Notes: generated from the sequence alone by a model not told the origin. Numbered from the stretch's first letter, positions 17,290 through 25,720 are shown. The stretch: 64,000 bases of DNA from Saccharospirillum sp. MSK14-1 (GCF_003054965.1 NZ_MIES01000006.1:1-64000), one strand, 5' to 3'. Numbers and translations are program-made.

Positions 17290-17428
17290 ATTTAATCTCA
17301 CCGGCGTTGTGACGTCAAGCGGGCGCTGCCTGTCCCAAATAAACCACTCGCCGTCCCGAAGCAGCCAAGCCAGCGCCGATTCACTGTCCGTATGCTGATG
17401 GTTTGAATTACCGCTCGAGGAGACGGTT

Positions 17429-18769
17429 ATGCTGCCCTACGCCATCATCGGCGCCGGTCCCATGGGACTGTGTACCGCGCGCCGGCTCAGCCAATACCAG
17501 CTGCCATGGATCGGTTTTGAACTGAACAGCGGTGTTGGCGGGCTGTGGGACATCGATAATCCGCACTCCACGATGTACTCGTCCGCCCATCTGATTTCGT
17601 CGAAAACCATGACCGAGTTTCGCGACTTTCCGATGGACGACTCAGTACCGCCCTATCCCAGTCACCGGCAGATGAAGTTGTATTTCCAGGCGTACGCCGA
17701 ACACTTCAATGTCAGTAGCGGCTTCAACTTCAATACCCGAGTCATCAAGGTCGAACGCGACGGCGACCACTGGCAGATCGACACCGAATGCAACGGTCGC
17801 CAGCACCGTCATGCTGTGGCCGGCGTGCTGCTCGCCAGCGGCACGCTGCACGCCCCCAAACACCTTGATCTGCCCGGTCATTTCAGTGGCGAACAATGGC
17901 ACAGCGCCGACTACCGCGACCCGGCGTTATTCGATAACAAACGCGTGCTGATCATCGGCTGCGGCAACAGCGGCTGCGACATTGCGGTCGATGCCGTCCA
18001 TCGCGCGCGCAGCGTCGATCTGTCGGTGCGCCGCGGCTACTACTTTCTACCCAAATTTGTCGCCGGCCGGCCCATCGATACCTTGGGCGGTAAAGTGCGT
18101 TTACCGAACCGCCTGAAGCAATGGATTGACGGCGGCATCATCCGCGCGCTGATCGGTAAACCGTCCGACTATGGCCTGCCCGACCCGGACTACCGCCTGT
18201 ACGAATCACACCCGGTGGTGAATTCTCAGTTCCTGCATCACATCGGCCATGGCGATATTCAGCCACGCGCGGATTTGAGGTCGGTCGATGGTCACACCGT
18301 CACGTTCAGCGACGGCACTCAGGCCGATTACGATTTAATTCTGCAAGCTACCGGCTACCGCTTGAGTTATCCCTACATCGACGCGCGCGAACTGAACTGG
18401 CAAGGCGCCGCGCCAGATCTGTTTTTAAATGTCTTCAATCCGGACAACCCCAACCTGTTCGTCATGGGCATGATCGAAGCGGCGGGCCTGGGTTGGCAGG
18501 GTCGGGATGAACAGGCGCATCTGGTGGCGCTCTACCTCCATCAACGCGCTCGCGATACCGCGTCGGCGCGCCAGTTTGAGCGGGAAATTCGCGCGCATCC
18601 CAACAGCGACTGTCGCGGGGGGATGAATTATTTAGGCGTCGATCGCATGGCCTACTACGTCCACAAGGCGACCTACTTAAAGACGCTGAAAAAACACCAG
18701 CGCCGCCTGCAACGCGACCTCGAAACACCACTGCGCAGTATCGTCCACACCGCCGAGGAGGTGGCATGA
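17429..18769 (+). CDS. Flavin-containing monooxygenase-like FAD/NAD(P) oxidoreductase
   Basis: The 446-residue protein has an N-terminal FAD-binding Rossmann motif (GAGPMG near residue 8), the monooxygenase fingerprint FSGEQWHSADY near 151-161, and a second NADP-binding Rossmann motif (GCGNSGCD near 178). This is the layout of class B flavoprotein monooxygenases (FMO and Baeyer-Villiger types), which oxygenate ketones, amines or sulfides. A GAGGAG site precedes the start. It heads an overlapping three-gene operon with two short-chain dehydrogenases, suggesting a short oxidative pathway. The substrate is unknown. Confidence 0.85.
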   Translation: MLPYAIIGAGPMGLCTARRLSQYQLPWIGFELNSGVGGLWDIDNPHSTMYSSAHLISSKTMTEFRDFPMDDSVPPYPSHRQMKLYFQAYAEHFNVSSGFNFNTRVIKVERDGDHWQIDTECNGRQHRHAVAGVLLASGTLHAPKHLDLPGHFSGEQWHSADYRDPALFDNKRVLIIGCGNSGCDIAVDAVHRARSVDLSVRRGYYFLPKFVAGRPIDTLGGKVRLPNRLKQWIDGGIIRALIGKPSDYGLPDPDYRLYESHPVVNSQFLHHIGHGDIQPRADLRSVDGHTVTFSDGTQADYDLILQATGYRLSYPYIDARELNWQGAAPDLFLNVFNPDNPNLFVMGMIEAAGLGWQGRDEQAHLVALYLHQRARDTASARQFEREIRAHPNSDCRGGMNYLGVDRMAYYVHKATYLKTLKKHQRRLQRDLETPLRSIVHTAEEVA

Positions 18770-19701
18770 CACACATTCTGATTACCGGCGCCAGCGGTTA
18801 TCTGGGGTATCAACTAGGGTGTCGCCTGAGCCAACACGACGCCGTGACCGGCCTGGACATTCGCCCTAAAGACGACAGTCCGTTCCCCATCGAGCAGCGA
18901 GACATTACCAGTGACGACCTCGCCGACTGGATGGACCAGGAAGCCTTCACGCACGTGATTCATCTGGCGTCAGTGCTCGAACCAAGCCGCGATCGCGAGC
19001 GGGATTATCGCATCGACGTTGACGGTACTGACCATTTATTAGCCGCCTGCGTCGCCACCGGCGTACGTCACTTTACGCTCACCTCCAGCGGCGCCGCCTA
19101 TGGTTATCACCCAGACAATCCCGACTGGCTCACCGAACAGGATGCGCTGCGTGGCAATGTCGAATTTTCCTACGCCTGGCACAAACGACTGGTCGAAGAA
19201 CGGCTGGCCGACTATCGCCAAAACCATCCGGAATTACGTCAATTGATTTTGCGGCCGGGCACCGTTCTCGGTCGTCATACCCACAACCTCATCACCCGGT
19301 TATTTGAAGGCAAACGGTTGATTGCATTAAGCGGGGCCAGCTCACCTTTTGTCTTTATCTGGGATCAGGATGTGCTCGCCATTATTGAACAAGGCGTACG
19401 CGATGAAAAAAGCGGCATCTACAATTTGGCCGGTGATGGTGCGGTGACGATGGATGAAATCGCCAACCAACTCGGCAAACCAATCTGGCATTTACCGGTG
19501 CCACTGGTGCGCTTTGCTTTAGGTTGCGGACGCCGCTTGGGGTTGACGCCTTACGGCCCGGAGCAACTGAATTTTTTGCGTTATCGACCGGTGCTGGCCA
19601 ACACCGCTTTGAAGCAAGAGTTCGGTTATAGCCCGCGCAAAACTTCTGCTGAAGTGCTCGCCGAATTCGCCGCTGGCCTGCAGGTCACATCGGATGCTTG
19701 A
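18766..19701 (+). CDS. Extended short-chain dehydrogenase / NAD-dependent epimerase family protein
   Basis: A 311-residue protein with the nucleotide motif ITGASGYLGYQLG near residue 5 (GxxGxxG of extended SDRs), catalytic Ser/Tyr/Lys region LTSSGAAYGYH near 102 and YAWHK near 138. Such enzymes act on nucleotide sugars, sterols or acyl substrates. The start overlaps the monooxygenase stop by ATGA with a strong GGAGG site. The partner genes do not include glycosyltransferases, so a sugar role is less likely than oxidation or reduction of a lipid or ketone; this is inference only. Confidence 0.83.
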   Translation: MTHILITGASGYLGYQLGCRLSQHDAVTGLDIRPKDDSPFPIEQRDITSDDLADWMDQEAFTHVIHLASVLEPSRDRERDYRIDVDGTDHLLAACVATGVRHFTLTSSGAAYGYHPDNPDWLTEQDALRGNVEFSYAWHKRLVEERLADYRQNHPELRQLILRPGTVLGRHTHNLITRLFEGKRLIALSGASSPFVFIWDQDVLAIIEQGVRDEKSGIYNLAGDGAVTMDEIANQLGKPIWHLPVPLVRFALGCGRRLGLTPYGPEQLNFLRYRPVLANTALKQEFGYSPRKTSAEVLAEFAAGLQVTSDA

Positions 19702-20560
19702 ACAGCCCGCAGTCACATTGATCACCGGCGCCGCATCCGGTCTCGGCTGGGCGTTAACGCAACGCTACGCGGAGTTGGGGCATCGCCTATTGCTGGTCGA
19801 TCGCGACCAACAGCCGCTAGCCGAACGTCTGGAAATGGTCCGCCAATACTGGCCCGATGAAGACCATCAGTCCTTGGCAAAAGACCTCACCGATCCAGGC
19901 GCTGCCGATCAAATCGCTCACTGGGTTCAGTCACTCAGCCCGCATCTGACCCTACTGATCAATAACGCCGGCATCACTCATCGCAGCCGCGCCGGCCAAA
20001 CGCAACCCGACGTATTTCGACAGGTCATGGCGGTCGATTATTTGGCACCGGTGGAACTGACGCTGGCCCTGCAAGGCTTACTGCAAGCGGCACCATCTCA
20101 CCGTGACCGGGGCATTGTGGTCATCGGTTCAATGGCTGGCTGGATGCCGGTTCTGGGACGCGCCGGTTACTGTGCGGCCAAGGCAGCCTTGCATCAGTTT
20201 TTTGAAACCGCACGCGCCGAAGCCTTCATTCCAGCCGAACAATTAACGCTGGTGCACCCCAGTTTTCTGGCAACGCCGATCACCAAAAACGCCTTGGGAT
20301 ACGATGGACAAAACGCCCAGCACCAGCGCGCGTCCATCGGCACTGTGCGCAGTGCTGACTGGATGGCCGAGCGCATTATCCGTGCCCACCGAAAACGCCA
20401 ACGACGCTACTTTCCAGATCGATTCAGCGCCTGGGCGGCGGCCTTGTATCGACTGTGGCCCGATCTTTATTTGCGCCTGATGCAGCGTCGTCTGGCTTCG
20501 GAATTCGTGGAGCAGCCGTCATCCAAGTGGGCAGATCATCGGCGTCATTCAAACAGCTGA
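19694..20560 (+). CDS. Classical short-chain dehydrogenase/reductase
   Basis: A 288-residue SDR with cofactor motif ITGAASGLG near residue 10, NNAG near 91, the catalytic Ser in VVIGSMAGW near 145 and the YCAAK pair near 159. It overlaps the preceding gene by 8 nt and completes the monooxygenase-epimerase-SDR operon. The C-terminal 60 residues are basic and Trp-rich (RRYFPDRFSAWAAALYRLWPDLY), as in membrane-associated SDRs acting on lipids. It ends 2 nt from the convergent EAL-HDOD gene with no visible terminator between. Confidence 0.83.
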   Translation: MLEQPAVTLITGAASGLGWALTQRYAELGHRLLLVDRDQQPLAERLEMVRQYWPDEDHQSLAKDLTDPGAADQIAHWVQSLSPHLTLLINNAGITHRSRAGQTQPDVFRQVMAVDYLAPVELTLALQGLLQAAPSHRDRGIVVIGSMAGWMPVLGRAGYCAAKAALHQFFETARAEAFIPAEQLTLVHPSFLATPITKNALGYDGQNAQHQRASIGTVRSADWMAERIIRAHRKRQRRYFPDRFSAWAAALYRLWPDLYLRLMQRRLASEFVEQPSSKWADHRRHSNS

Positions 20561-20562
20561 CG

Positions 20563-21765
20563 CTACTGACCGAGCAGTTCGTCAGCGCGTTCAACGGCCT
20601 GTTTGTAGAGCGCGCATAATTCCGTTAACGGCAGCTCATAATCTTGCAGGAAGTCGATGGCCAACGGCTTCCGTCGCGCAAAATCAATGACCAGACTCAG
20701 CACCTGGCCGGTCAAACCAACGCCGTCAATCAGCGCGGCTTTCAGGCTGTCTTTCAGTGGTAATTCTGCCATGACCATCGGCATGGGTTTGTCCATCAGT
20801 GCATCCAGCACGGATAATAACCCCACGGTAAAAAAGCAGTCGGTTTCGTTGGGATCCAGTCGCTGACCCAGCTGTTCGCAAAAGAACCCCCGGGTCAGTG
20901 CTTCGCGTTGCAATTCCCGGGGTTTATTTTCAAAGCGGTCCATGTTGATGAGGGTTGCCCAACCGCGAATCCGATCGATGCCTAACAAGCTAACCGCCTG
21001 GTGGATGGACTCCACGCTTTGCGCTCGGCGATAAAACGATGAGTTCACTAACTGCAGCAATTTATAGGACAACACGGTGTCCTGCTGAACCAGCTGATAG
21101 ACCTCATCGACATTGACATCGGCGCGATACAACTGCGCTAAAATTTTCAGCAGTGTAAAGCGCATCGGTTGCAAGCGACGGCCGCGAATGGCTTCAGGCC
21201 GGCAGAAAAAATAACCCTGAAAAAAATCAAAACCCAGGTCGAGGCAGAATTGAAAATCGTCGTAATCTTCAACTTTCTCCGCCACCAATTGCACGTCGTG
21301 AGTCCGCAGTAGATTCACCAATTGAACCATCTCATCACGCGGCGTTGCCAAAACATCAATTTTGACAATATTGGCTTGGTCGATCAGCGCAGGGCGATAG
21401 TCTTTGCGCTCAAAATCATCCAGCGCAATGCGGAAACCACGAGCGCGTAACGACTCAAGCTGAGCCACCAGGTCATCGTCGCCGTGATAATCTTCGAGCA
21501 CCTCAATGATTAAGGTATCGCGCAGAAAATCCGGCAACGCATTGAGCATCGTCTTGGTGACATTCAATAAGCCCGGTTTTTGGTTGAGCACAGAAACGAT
21601 ATTGCTGTGGGTGTAGGCATTGAGCATGACGGCCTGAGTTGCCAGGTCGCCATCTTCAAAAATAGCCTGAGTTTGTTCACCACATCGATACAGCAACTCA
21701 TATCCAAATACCTGCAAGCCCCGATCAAAAATCGGTTGGCGGGCAAACAGTACTTCTTCGGACAC
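20563..21765 (-). CDS. EAL-HDOD signalling protein, probably catalytically inactive EAL
   Basis: A 400-residue cytoplasmic protein with an EAL domain (residues 5-200) followed by an HDOD domain (about 205-395). The EAL signature is changed to YELLYR, and other catalytic positions are reduced (EVLED, ALDDF, EKVED), so hydrolysis of cyclic di-GMP is unlikely; binding or protein contacts are more probable. Proteins of this layout (YuxH/CdgJ type) act in motility and surface behaviour. It stands alone on the minus strand. The following region 21766-21879 holds no gene. Confidence 0.88.
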   Translation of the reverse strand: MSEEVLFARQPIFDRGLQVFGYELLYRCGEQTQAIFEDGDLATQAVMLNAYTHSNIVSVLNQKPGLLNVTKTMLNALPDFLRDTLIIEVLEDYHGDDDLVAQLESLRARGFRIALDDFERKDYRPALIDQANIVKIDVLATPRDEMVQLVNLLRTHDVQLVAEKVEDYDDFQFCLDLGFDFFQGYFFCRPEAIRGRRLQPMRFTLLKILAQLYRADVNVDEVYQLVQQDTVLSYKLLQLVNSSFYRRAQSVESIHQAVSLLGIDRIRGWATLINMDRFENKPRELQREALTRGFFCEQLGQRLDPNETDCFFTVGLLSVLDALMDKPMPMVMAELPLKDSLKAALIDGVGLTGQVLSLVIDFARRKPLAIDFLQDYELPLTELCALYKQAVERADELLGQ

Positions 21766-21879
21766 GGTACAACCTCGAAAAATTCAGCCCGCTACTATAG
21801 CAATGACACTGTGAAACTGTCTGCTGGCAAACACCAATAGGGTATCGAATTCGTCCGCTTTGGCACGCCTGGGCCAGCT

Positions 21880-22791
21880 TTACACCAACGGATGCGTTGC
21901 CTGCCAGTGCTGCGCAATGGCTTCTCGCGTGGTCACCCAAACATCGCTGTGCGACTGCACGTAATCGACAAACCGCTTGAGACCTGCAAACCGCCCAGGT
22001 CGGCCCACCAATCGACAATGCAAACCGATGTTGAGCATGCGTGGTGTGGTCGCGCCTTCGTCATACAGCACATCAAAGGCATCTTTGAGGTAGGTAAAAA
22101 ACTGCTCACCGGTGTTAAACCCCTGAGGCGTCGCAAAGCGCATGTCGTTGCTGTCCAAGGTGTAAGGCACCATCAGCAGGGGGCGTTGATAATTCAAATC
22201 GTAATACGGCAAATCGTCCGCGTAGCTGTCGGAGCAATAAAGAAATTCCGGACGTTCGGCGAACAGCTTTAGGGTATTCGGGCTGGTGCGTCCGGTATAC
22301 CAACCCGCCGGATGCTTACCGGTCAGGCGCTGATGAATGTCGATGGCCATCGCCATGTGTTCGCGCTCAACGTCTTCGGGCACGTTTTGGTAATGAATCC
22401 AGCGATAACCGTGAGAAGCAATTTCCCAATCCGCTTTTAACATGGCGTCGACGGCTTCGGGGTGACGCTCCATCGCCATGGACACACCAAACACCGTCAC
22501 GGGCAACTGGCGTTCGGTGAACAGCCGATGCAAGCGCCAAAAGCCCGCGCGGCTGCCATATTCGTAGATGCTTTCCATGCTCAGATGGCGCTCCGGATAG
22601 GCTTCGGCGCCGACAATTTCCGACAAAAACCGTTCCGACTCAGCGTCGCCATGCAATTGGCCGTTCTCACCGCCCTCTTCGTAATTGATGACAAACTGAA
22701 CCGCTAAGCGCGCCTTGCCGGGCCATTGTGCCGCCGGTGGCTGAGCGCCGTAACCGATAAGATCGCGCGGGTACGCTTGAGAACTGGACAT
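21880..22791 (-). CDS. puuE: Allantoinase PuuE, polysaccharide deacetylase fold
   Basis: PuuE hydrolyses allantoin to allantoate; it is the metal-independent allantoinase unrelated to AllB. The 303 residues match the family. Characteristic segments include the N-terminal YPRDLIGYG, the NYEEGGE motif near residue 34, GYRWIHYQNVP near 130 and TGRTSPNT near 165. A CGGAG site precedes the start. It lies apart from the xdh-uraH-puuD cluster on the other strand, with the MarR-exporter pair between, but completes the same pathway. A separate promoter is implied. Confidence 0.93.
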   Translation of the reverse strand: MSSSQAYPRDLIGYGAQPPAAQWPGKARLAVQFVINYEEGGENGQLHGDAESERFLSEIVGAEAYPERHLSMESIYEYGSRAGFWRLHRLFTERQLPVTVFGVSMAMERHPEAVDAMLKADWEIASHGYRWIHYQNVPEDVEREHMAMAIDIHQRLTGKHPAGWYTGRTSPNTLKLFAERPEFLYCSDSYADDLPYYDLNYQRPLLMVPYTLDSNDMRFATPQGFNTGEQFFTYLKDAFDVLYDEGATTPRMLNIGLHCRLVGRPGRFAGLKRFVDYVQSHSDVWVTTREAIAQHWQATHPLV

Positions 22792-22867
22792 GGGTAAACT
22801 CCGATCACAGATAGAAAGCGCATTTCACAGCAAAAAACCGACCAATTGAACAACTTAGCGAGTTTGA

Positions 22868-23386
22868 ATGCCGACAGACACCGCCAACACAGCCATTGGA
22901 TTGGGCGACAGTCAGGCCCGTCTGGTGGTGTTCGCCCCACATCGACCGCCGCTGGAAGCTTATCAGCAGCTCAACGGGGTCAAGCCAATGGCGCCAGGCG
23001 AATTGGCCGCGTTGGTCGAGGCGACCGGCAATCACTGGCGCAAAATTGTGAACCTCTACGCCAAACTGTTGCACCAACTGGAGCCCGTTGAATCACGCTG
23101 GCAGGACTGCCGCGACCAACGCCTGTTGCAAGCCGGCAGTGGCTGTGCGCTGTTGTTCTCGCCTCCGCCACTGGCCTCGAGCGATGCCTGGCAACTGGTG
23201 ATGGGCAAGGCTTACGCTGAAGCCTGCTCGCTTGATCGGCTGGCCGACCTGCGCACCGACGATGGCTTTCGCTGGTCACCGTCACGACGGTTGATTCTGA
23301 CGCCCTACTTCGACTATCGCGCCCTTTCCAACGCCCGCCTGGACGATCTGTACCGTTTAATTGACAGCCAGCGCCAGCCCGAATAA
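22868..23386 (+). CDS. Conserved hypothetical protein (possibly DUF6942 family)
   Basis: A soluble 172-residue protein divergent from puuE. Its distinctive segments are GLGDSQARLVVF near residue 11, the GNHWRKIVNLYAKLL block near 54, LLFSPPPLAS near 95, MGKAYAE near 111 and a C-terminal LTPYFDYRALSN. These strike me as the DUF6942 pattern of gammaproteobacteria, but I cannot confirm the assignment. No catalytic motif, signal or membrane segment is evident. The start has no strong ribosome site. Codon use resembles its neighbours. Function unknown. Confidence 0.7.
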   Translation: MPTDTANTAIGLGDSQARLVVFAPHRPPLEAYQQLNGVKPMAPGELAALVEATGNHWRKIVNLYAKLLHQLEPVESRWQDCRDQRLLQAGSGCALLFSPPPLASSDAWQLVMGKAYAEACSLDRLADLRTDDGFRWSPSRRLILTPYFDYRALSNARLDDLYRLIDSQRQPE

Positions 23387-23444
23387 TCGCTCGAACATCG
23401 GTCCACCCTTGCCTCACTCATTTCCTTAACTAAACTATTTACTA

Positions 23445-23464
23445 CCTAAACTAAATTATTTAGG
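23445..23464 (+). promoter_or_regulatory. Probable MarR operator upstream of the marR-exporter operon
   Basis: The imperfect palindrome CCTAAACTAAATTATTTAGG ends 7 nt before the MarR start codon and lies in an AT-rich stretch (23425-23471) unlike the surrounding GC-rich sequence. A related half repeat CTAAACTATTTA precedes it at 23430. MarR-family proteins typically bind such 16-20-bp palindromes over their own promoters. Confidence 0.55.
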
Positions 23465-23471
23465 ACATGTA

Positions 23472-23906
23472 ATGAAACCCCAACCCGAAGACAGCCGCCG
23501 CTTCCAAAGCGCCATTCGCCGTTATGGACTACTGATCAAGCCAGTGATGGCGCGTCGCTTTGAACAGGACACCGGACATGCGTTTACCGACTACCCGCTG
23601 CTCAGCGTCATCGCTCAGGGCGTGCGCTCACCGAGCGACATCAGTAAGCGGATACAGGTATCCAATTCTCGCGTATCCCATCTGATTGAGCGCGGTCTCA
23701 ATCAGGGGCTGATCAGTCGTGAACTGGATCCAAACGATAGCCGTCGTTTTCTGCTTTCGATGACCGCTGAAGGTGAAACCATGCTGGCGCACGTCTCTAA
23801 GGCGCTGCATGAGTTGATCGAACAAACTGGGTTGAGCCAAGACGAACTAGCGACCGCCACCAGCGTACTGGAAAAGCTGGCGGCCACGCTCACCGAGGAG
23901 CTGTAA
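23472..23906 (+). CDS. MarR-family transcriptional regulator
   Basis: A 144-residue winged-helix protein. The DNA-binding region covers about residues 40-110 (SPSDISKRIQVSNSRVSHLIERG as recognition helix, LDPNDSRRFLLSMTAEG as the wing). Dimerisation helices flank it. MarR proteins usually repress an adjacent transporter and release on binding a phenolic or other ligand. Here the stop is immediately followed by the start of an MFS exporter, and a palindrome sits just upstream, so autorepression of both genes is likely. The inducer is unknown. Confidence 0.9.
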   Translation: MKPQPEDSRRFQSAIRRYGLLIKPVMARRFEQDTGHAFTDYPLLSVIAQGVRSPSDISKRIQVSNSRVSHLIERGLNQGLISRELDPNDSRRFLLSMTAEGETMLAHVSKALHELIEQTGLSQDELATATSVLEKLAATLTEEL

Positions 23907-25541
23907 ATGCCACAACCTCAATTCACTAAGGCGGAGCGCAACGCCACGTTGATCGGCGCCCTGCTGGCGCTGTTTCTGGCGGCGCTGAACCAGACCATTG
24001 TCACCACCGCCACACCCGAGATCGTACGAGAGCTCGCCTTTCCCACCAGCTGGATTACCTGGATTGCCACCGCCTATCTGGTAACCAGCACCGCGACCTT
24101 ACCCATCTGGGGCAAACTGTCCGACCTCTATGGCCGCCGCAACAGCATCACCACCGGCATCCTGTTGTTCAGCATCGCCGGTCTGTTCTGCGCGCTGGCG
24201 CAATCGCCGTTGCAACTGGTCCTGGCGCGAGCCCTGCAAGGCTTGGGCGGCGCGGCCATTATGACCAATGCACTGGCGGTCATCGGCGATCTGTTTACGC
24301 CCGAAGAAAGGCCGCGCTATCAGGGTTTATTCGGCGCTGTCTTTGGTCTCAGTTCGGTGATCGGCCCGGGTATTGGTGGCCTGCTGACCGACCTGGTCGG
24401 CTGGCACTGGATTTTTCTGGTCAACCTGCCCATTGCCGCCATAGCGCTGACCTTCGTGCTGACGCGCATGCCGGTGCTGCGCCACGACGGTCCGCGCACC
24501 GTCGACTACAGTGGCGCCCTGCTGTTGCTGCTGGCGGTGATTCCATTGTTGCTGGCGTTATCGCTGGCGCCTTCACGCTTTGCCTGGAGCGCCCCCCAAA
24601 CCCTCGGCATGCTGGCCCTGTCTTTCGGCGCGGCACTGGCGTTTGGCTGGCATCAATGGCGCGCCGCCGAGCCGATCATCGAACTGCGTCTGTTTCTGGA
24701 TGCCCGCTATGGTTTGTCGGCGCTGGCGAGTTTTCTGGTCGGCGCGGCCTTTCTCGGCTCGCTGGTGTTTATCCCGCTTTATATGGTCAACGCTCTGGGT
24801 GTCAGCGCCACCGCTTCCGGCGCCACCTTGATTCCGCTGACGCTGGGCATTGTGTTTGGCAACATCGTCAGCGGTCAGCTGGTATCGCGCATCGGCGCTT
24901 ATAAGCCGGTGCTGATTCCCAGCCTGCTGTTGCTGCTTACCGGCGTAGTTTGGCTCACGCTGACGCTGAGCCCGGATCAAAGCCAGCTGGCAGTGACCAC
25001 CCGCGTGGTCTTGCTTGGCATCGGTCTGGGTCCGTCCATGCCGCTGTTTACGCAAATGATGATCAACGCCGCTCCGGCCGACAAAATCGGTATGGCGTCC
25101 AGCGCCGCCAACTTTACCCGTCAGTTTGGATCCACCTTAGGCGTAGCGGTGATGGGCACTCTCTTCGCCGCTGTGATGCAGGCGCAACTGAGCCATCAGG
25201 TACTGCCCGCTATTCCTGAGTCGCTAACCGAATACGATGCTGTAGCAGAACTGACTGGCGCTGACGTTCAGCAACCGCACTTAGAGCTGGCGGCGTTGCA
25301 GGCGGATATTGAGGCGCACTACCAAGCGTTGTCGCACCCGCTGACCGTTACCGACGAAGACGAGCGCCGGGCAACGCTGGCGGCGGCCGAAACGTTGGAT
25401 CGAGATTTGCGCGGTGCCTGGTCGAGCGGCATGAGTGCCATTCTCTGGGCAGAAGCGCTGGTGGTTCTGCTGGGACTGATCGTCACCTGCTTTATTCCCG
25501 AAACCCGGCTGCTGCCAACGCGCTCAACGGCTTCGGCCTGA
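23907..25541 (+). CDS. MFS multidrug exporter, DHA2 (EmrB/QacA) family
   Basis: A 544-residue proton-driven exporter with about 14 transmembrane helices. The motif GKLSDLYGRRN (residues 70-80) is MFS motif A, and the motif C-like GPGIGGLLTDLVGW lies near 153-166, both typical of drug antiporters. A hydrophilic loop between the last helices (about 425-500) is longer than average. It follows the MarR gene without a gap. No membrane-fusion (EmrA-like) partner is present, so it may export to the periplasm. It separates puuE from the xdh operon and is not obviously purine-related. Confidence 0.9.
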   Translation: MPQPQFTKAERNATLIGALLALFLAALNQTIVTTATPEIVRELAFPTSWITWIATAYLVTSTATLPIWGKLSDLYGRRNSITTGILLFSIAGLFCALAQSPLQLVLARALQGLGGAAIMTNALAVIGDLFTPEERPRYQGLFGAVFGLSSVIGPGIGGLLTDLVGWHWIFLVNLPIAAIALTFVLTRMPVLRHDGPRTVDYSGALLLLLAVIPLLLALSLAPSRFAWSAPQTLGMLALSFGAALAFGWHQWRAAEPIIELRLFLDARYGLSALASFLVGAAFLGSLVFIPLYMVNALGVSATASGATLIPLTLGIVFGNIVSGQLVSRIGAYKPVLIPSLLLLLTGVVWLTLTLSPDQSQLAVTTRVVLLGIGLGPSMPLFTQMMINAAPADKIGMASSAANFTRQFGSTLGVAVMGTLFAAVMQAQLSHQVLPAIPESLTEYDAVAELTGADVQQPHLELAALQADIEAHYQALSHPLTVTDEDERRATLAAAETLDRDLRGAWSSGMSAILWAEALVVLLGLIVTCFIPETRLLPTRSTASA

Positions 25542-25554
25542 CTTGTTACTTTTC

Positions 25555-25600
25555 GAACCAAAACAGCGCACAACGAAAAACGTGCGCATCGTTTTGGTTC
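25555..25600. terminator. Nested perfect inverted repeat after the exporter gene
   Basis: GAACCAAAAC (25555-25564) pairs with GTTTTGGTTC (25591-25600), and inside it GCGCAC (25566-25571) pairs with GTGCGC (25582-25587). It begins 13 nt after the exporter stop. A second hairpin, GGCTCCGG (25607-25614) with CCGGAGCC (25626-25633) followed by GTCTTT, comes next. Together they probably end the exporter transcript and insulate the xdh promoter. Confidence 0.6.
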
Positions 25601-25657
25601 ATTTCAGGCTCCGGACAACGCTGCGCCGGAGCCGTCTTTCCCCGCTGTTTGGCTTCT

Positions 25658-25687
25658 TTGCATTTCCTGACCGTTCGGTCATATTAT
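25658..25687 (+). promoter_or_regulatory. xdh promoter with RutR/TetR-like operator in the spacer
   Basis: -35 TTGCAT (25658-25663), 18-bp spacer, -10 TATTAT (25682-25687), start near 25694. The perfect palindrome TGACCGTTCGGTCA (25668-25681) fills the spacer. E. coli RutR, a TetR-family regulator of pyrimidine and purine catabolism, binds TTGACCANNTGGTCAA, so this is a plausible variant. No TetR-family gene lies in the window. The palindrome is certain; the regulator is inferred. Confidence 0.6.
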
Positions 25688-25707
25688 GGTCTTTAAATTG
25701 CATTGCA

Positions 25708-25720
25708 AAAAAACAACAAG
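25708..25720 (+). promoter_or_regulatory. CA-rich Hfq/Crc-type motif in the xdh leader
   Basis: The A-rich stretch contains AACAACAA, matching the AANAAYAA motif bound by Hfq with Crc in Pseudomonas. It lies in the predicted leader, about 45 nt before the xdhA start, further from the ribosome site than usual targets. The window encodes a CrcZ-like RNA, so translational catabolite repression of the operon is possible. Confidence 0.35.
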
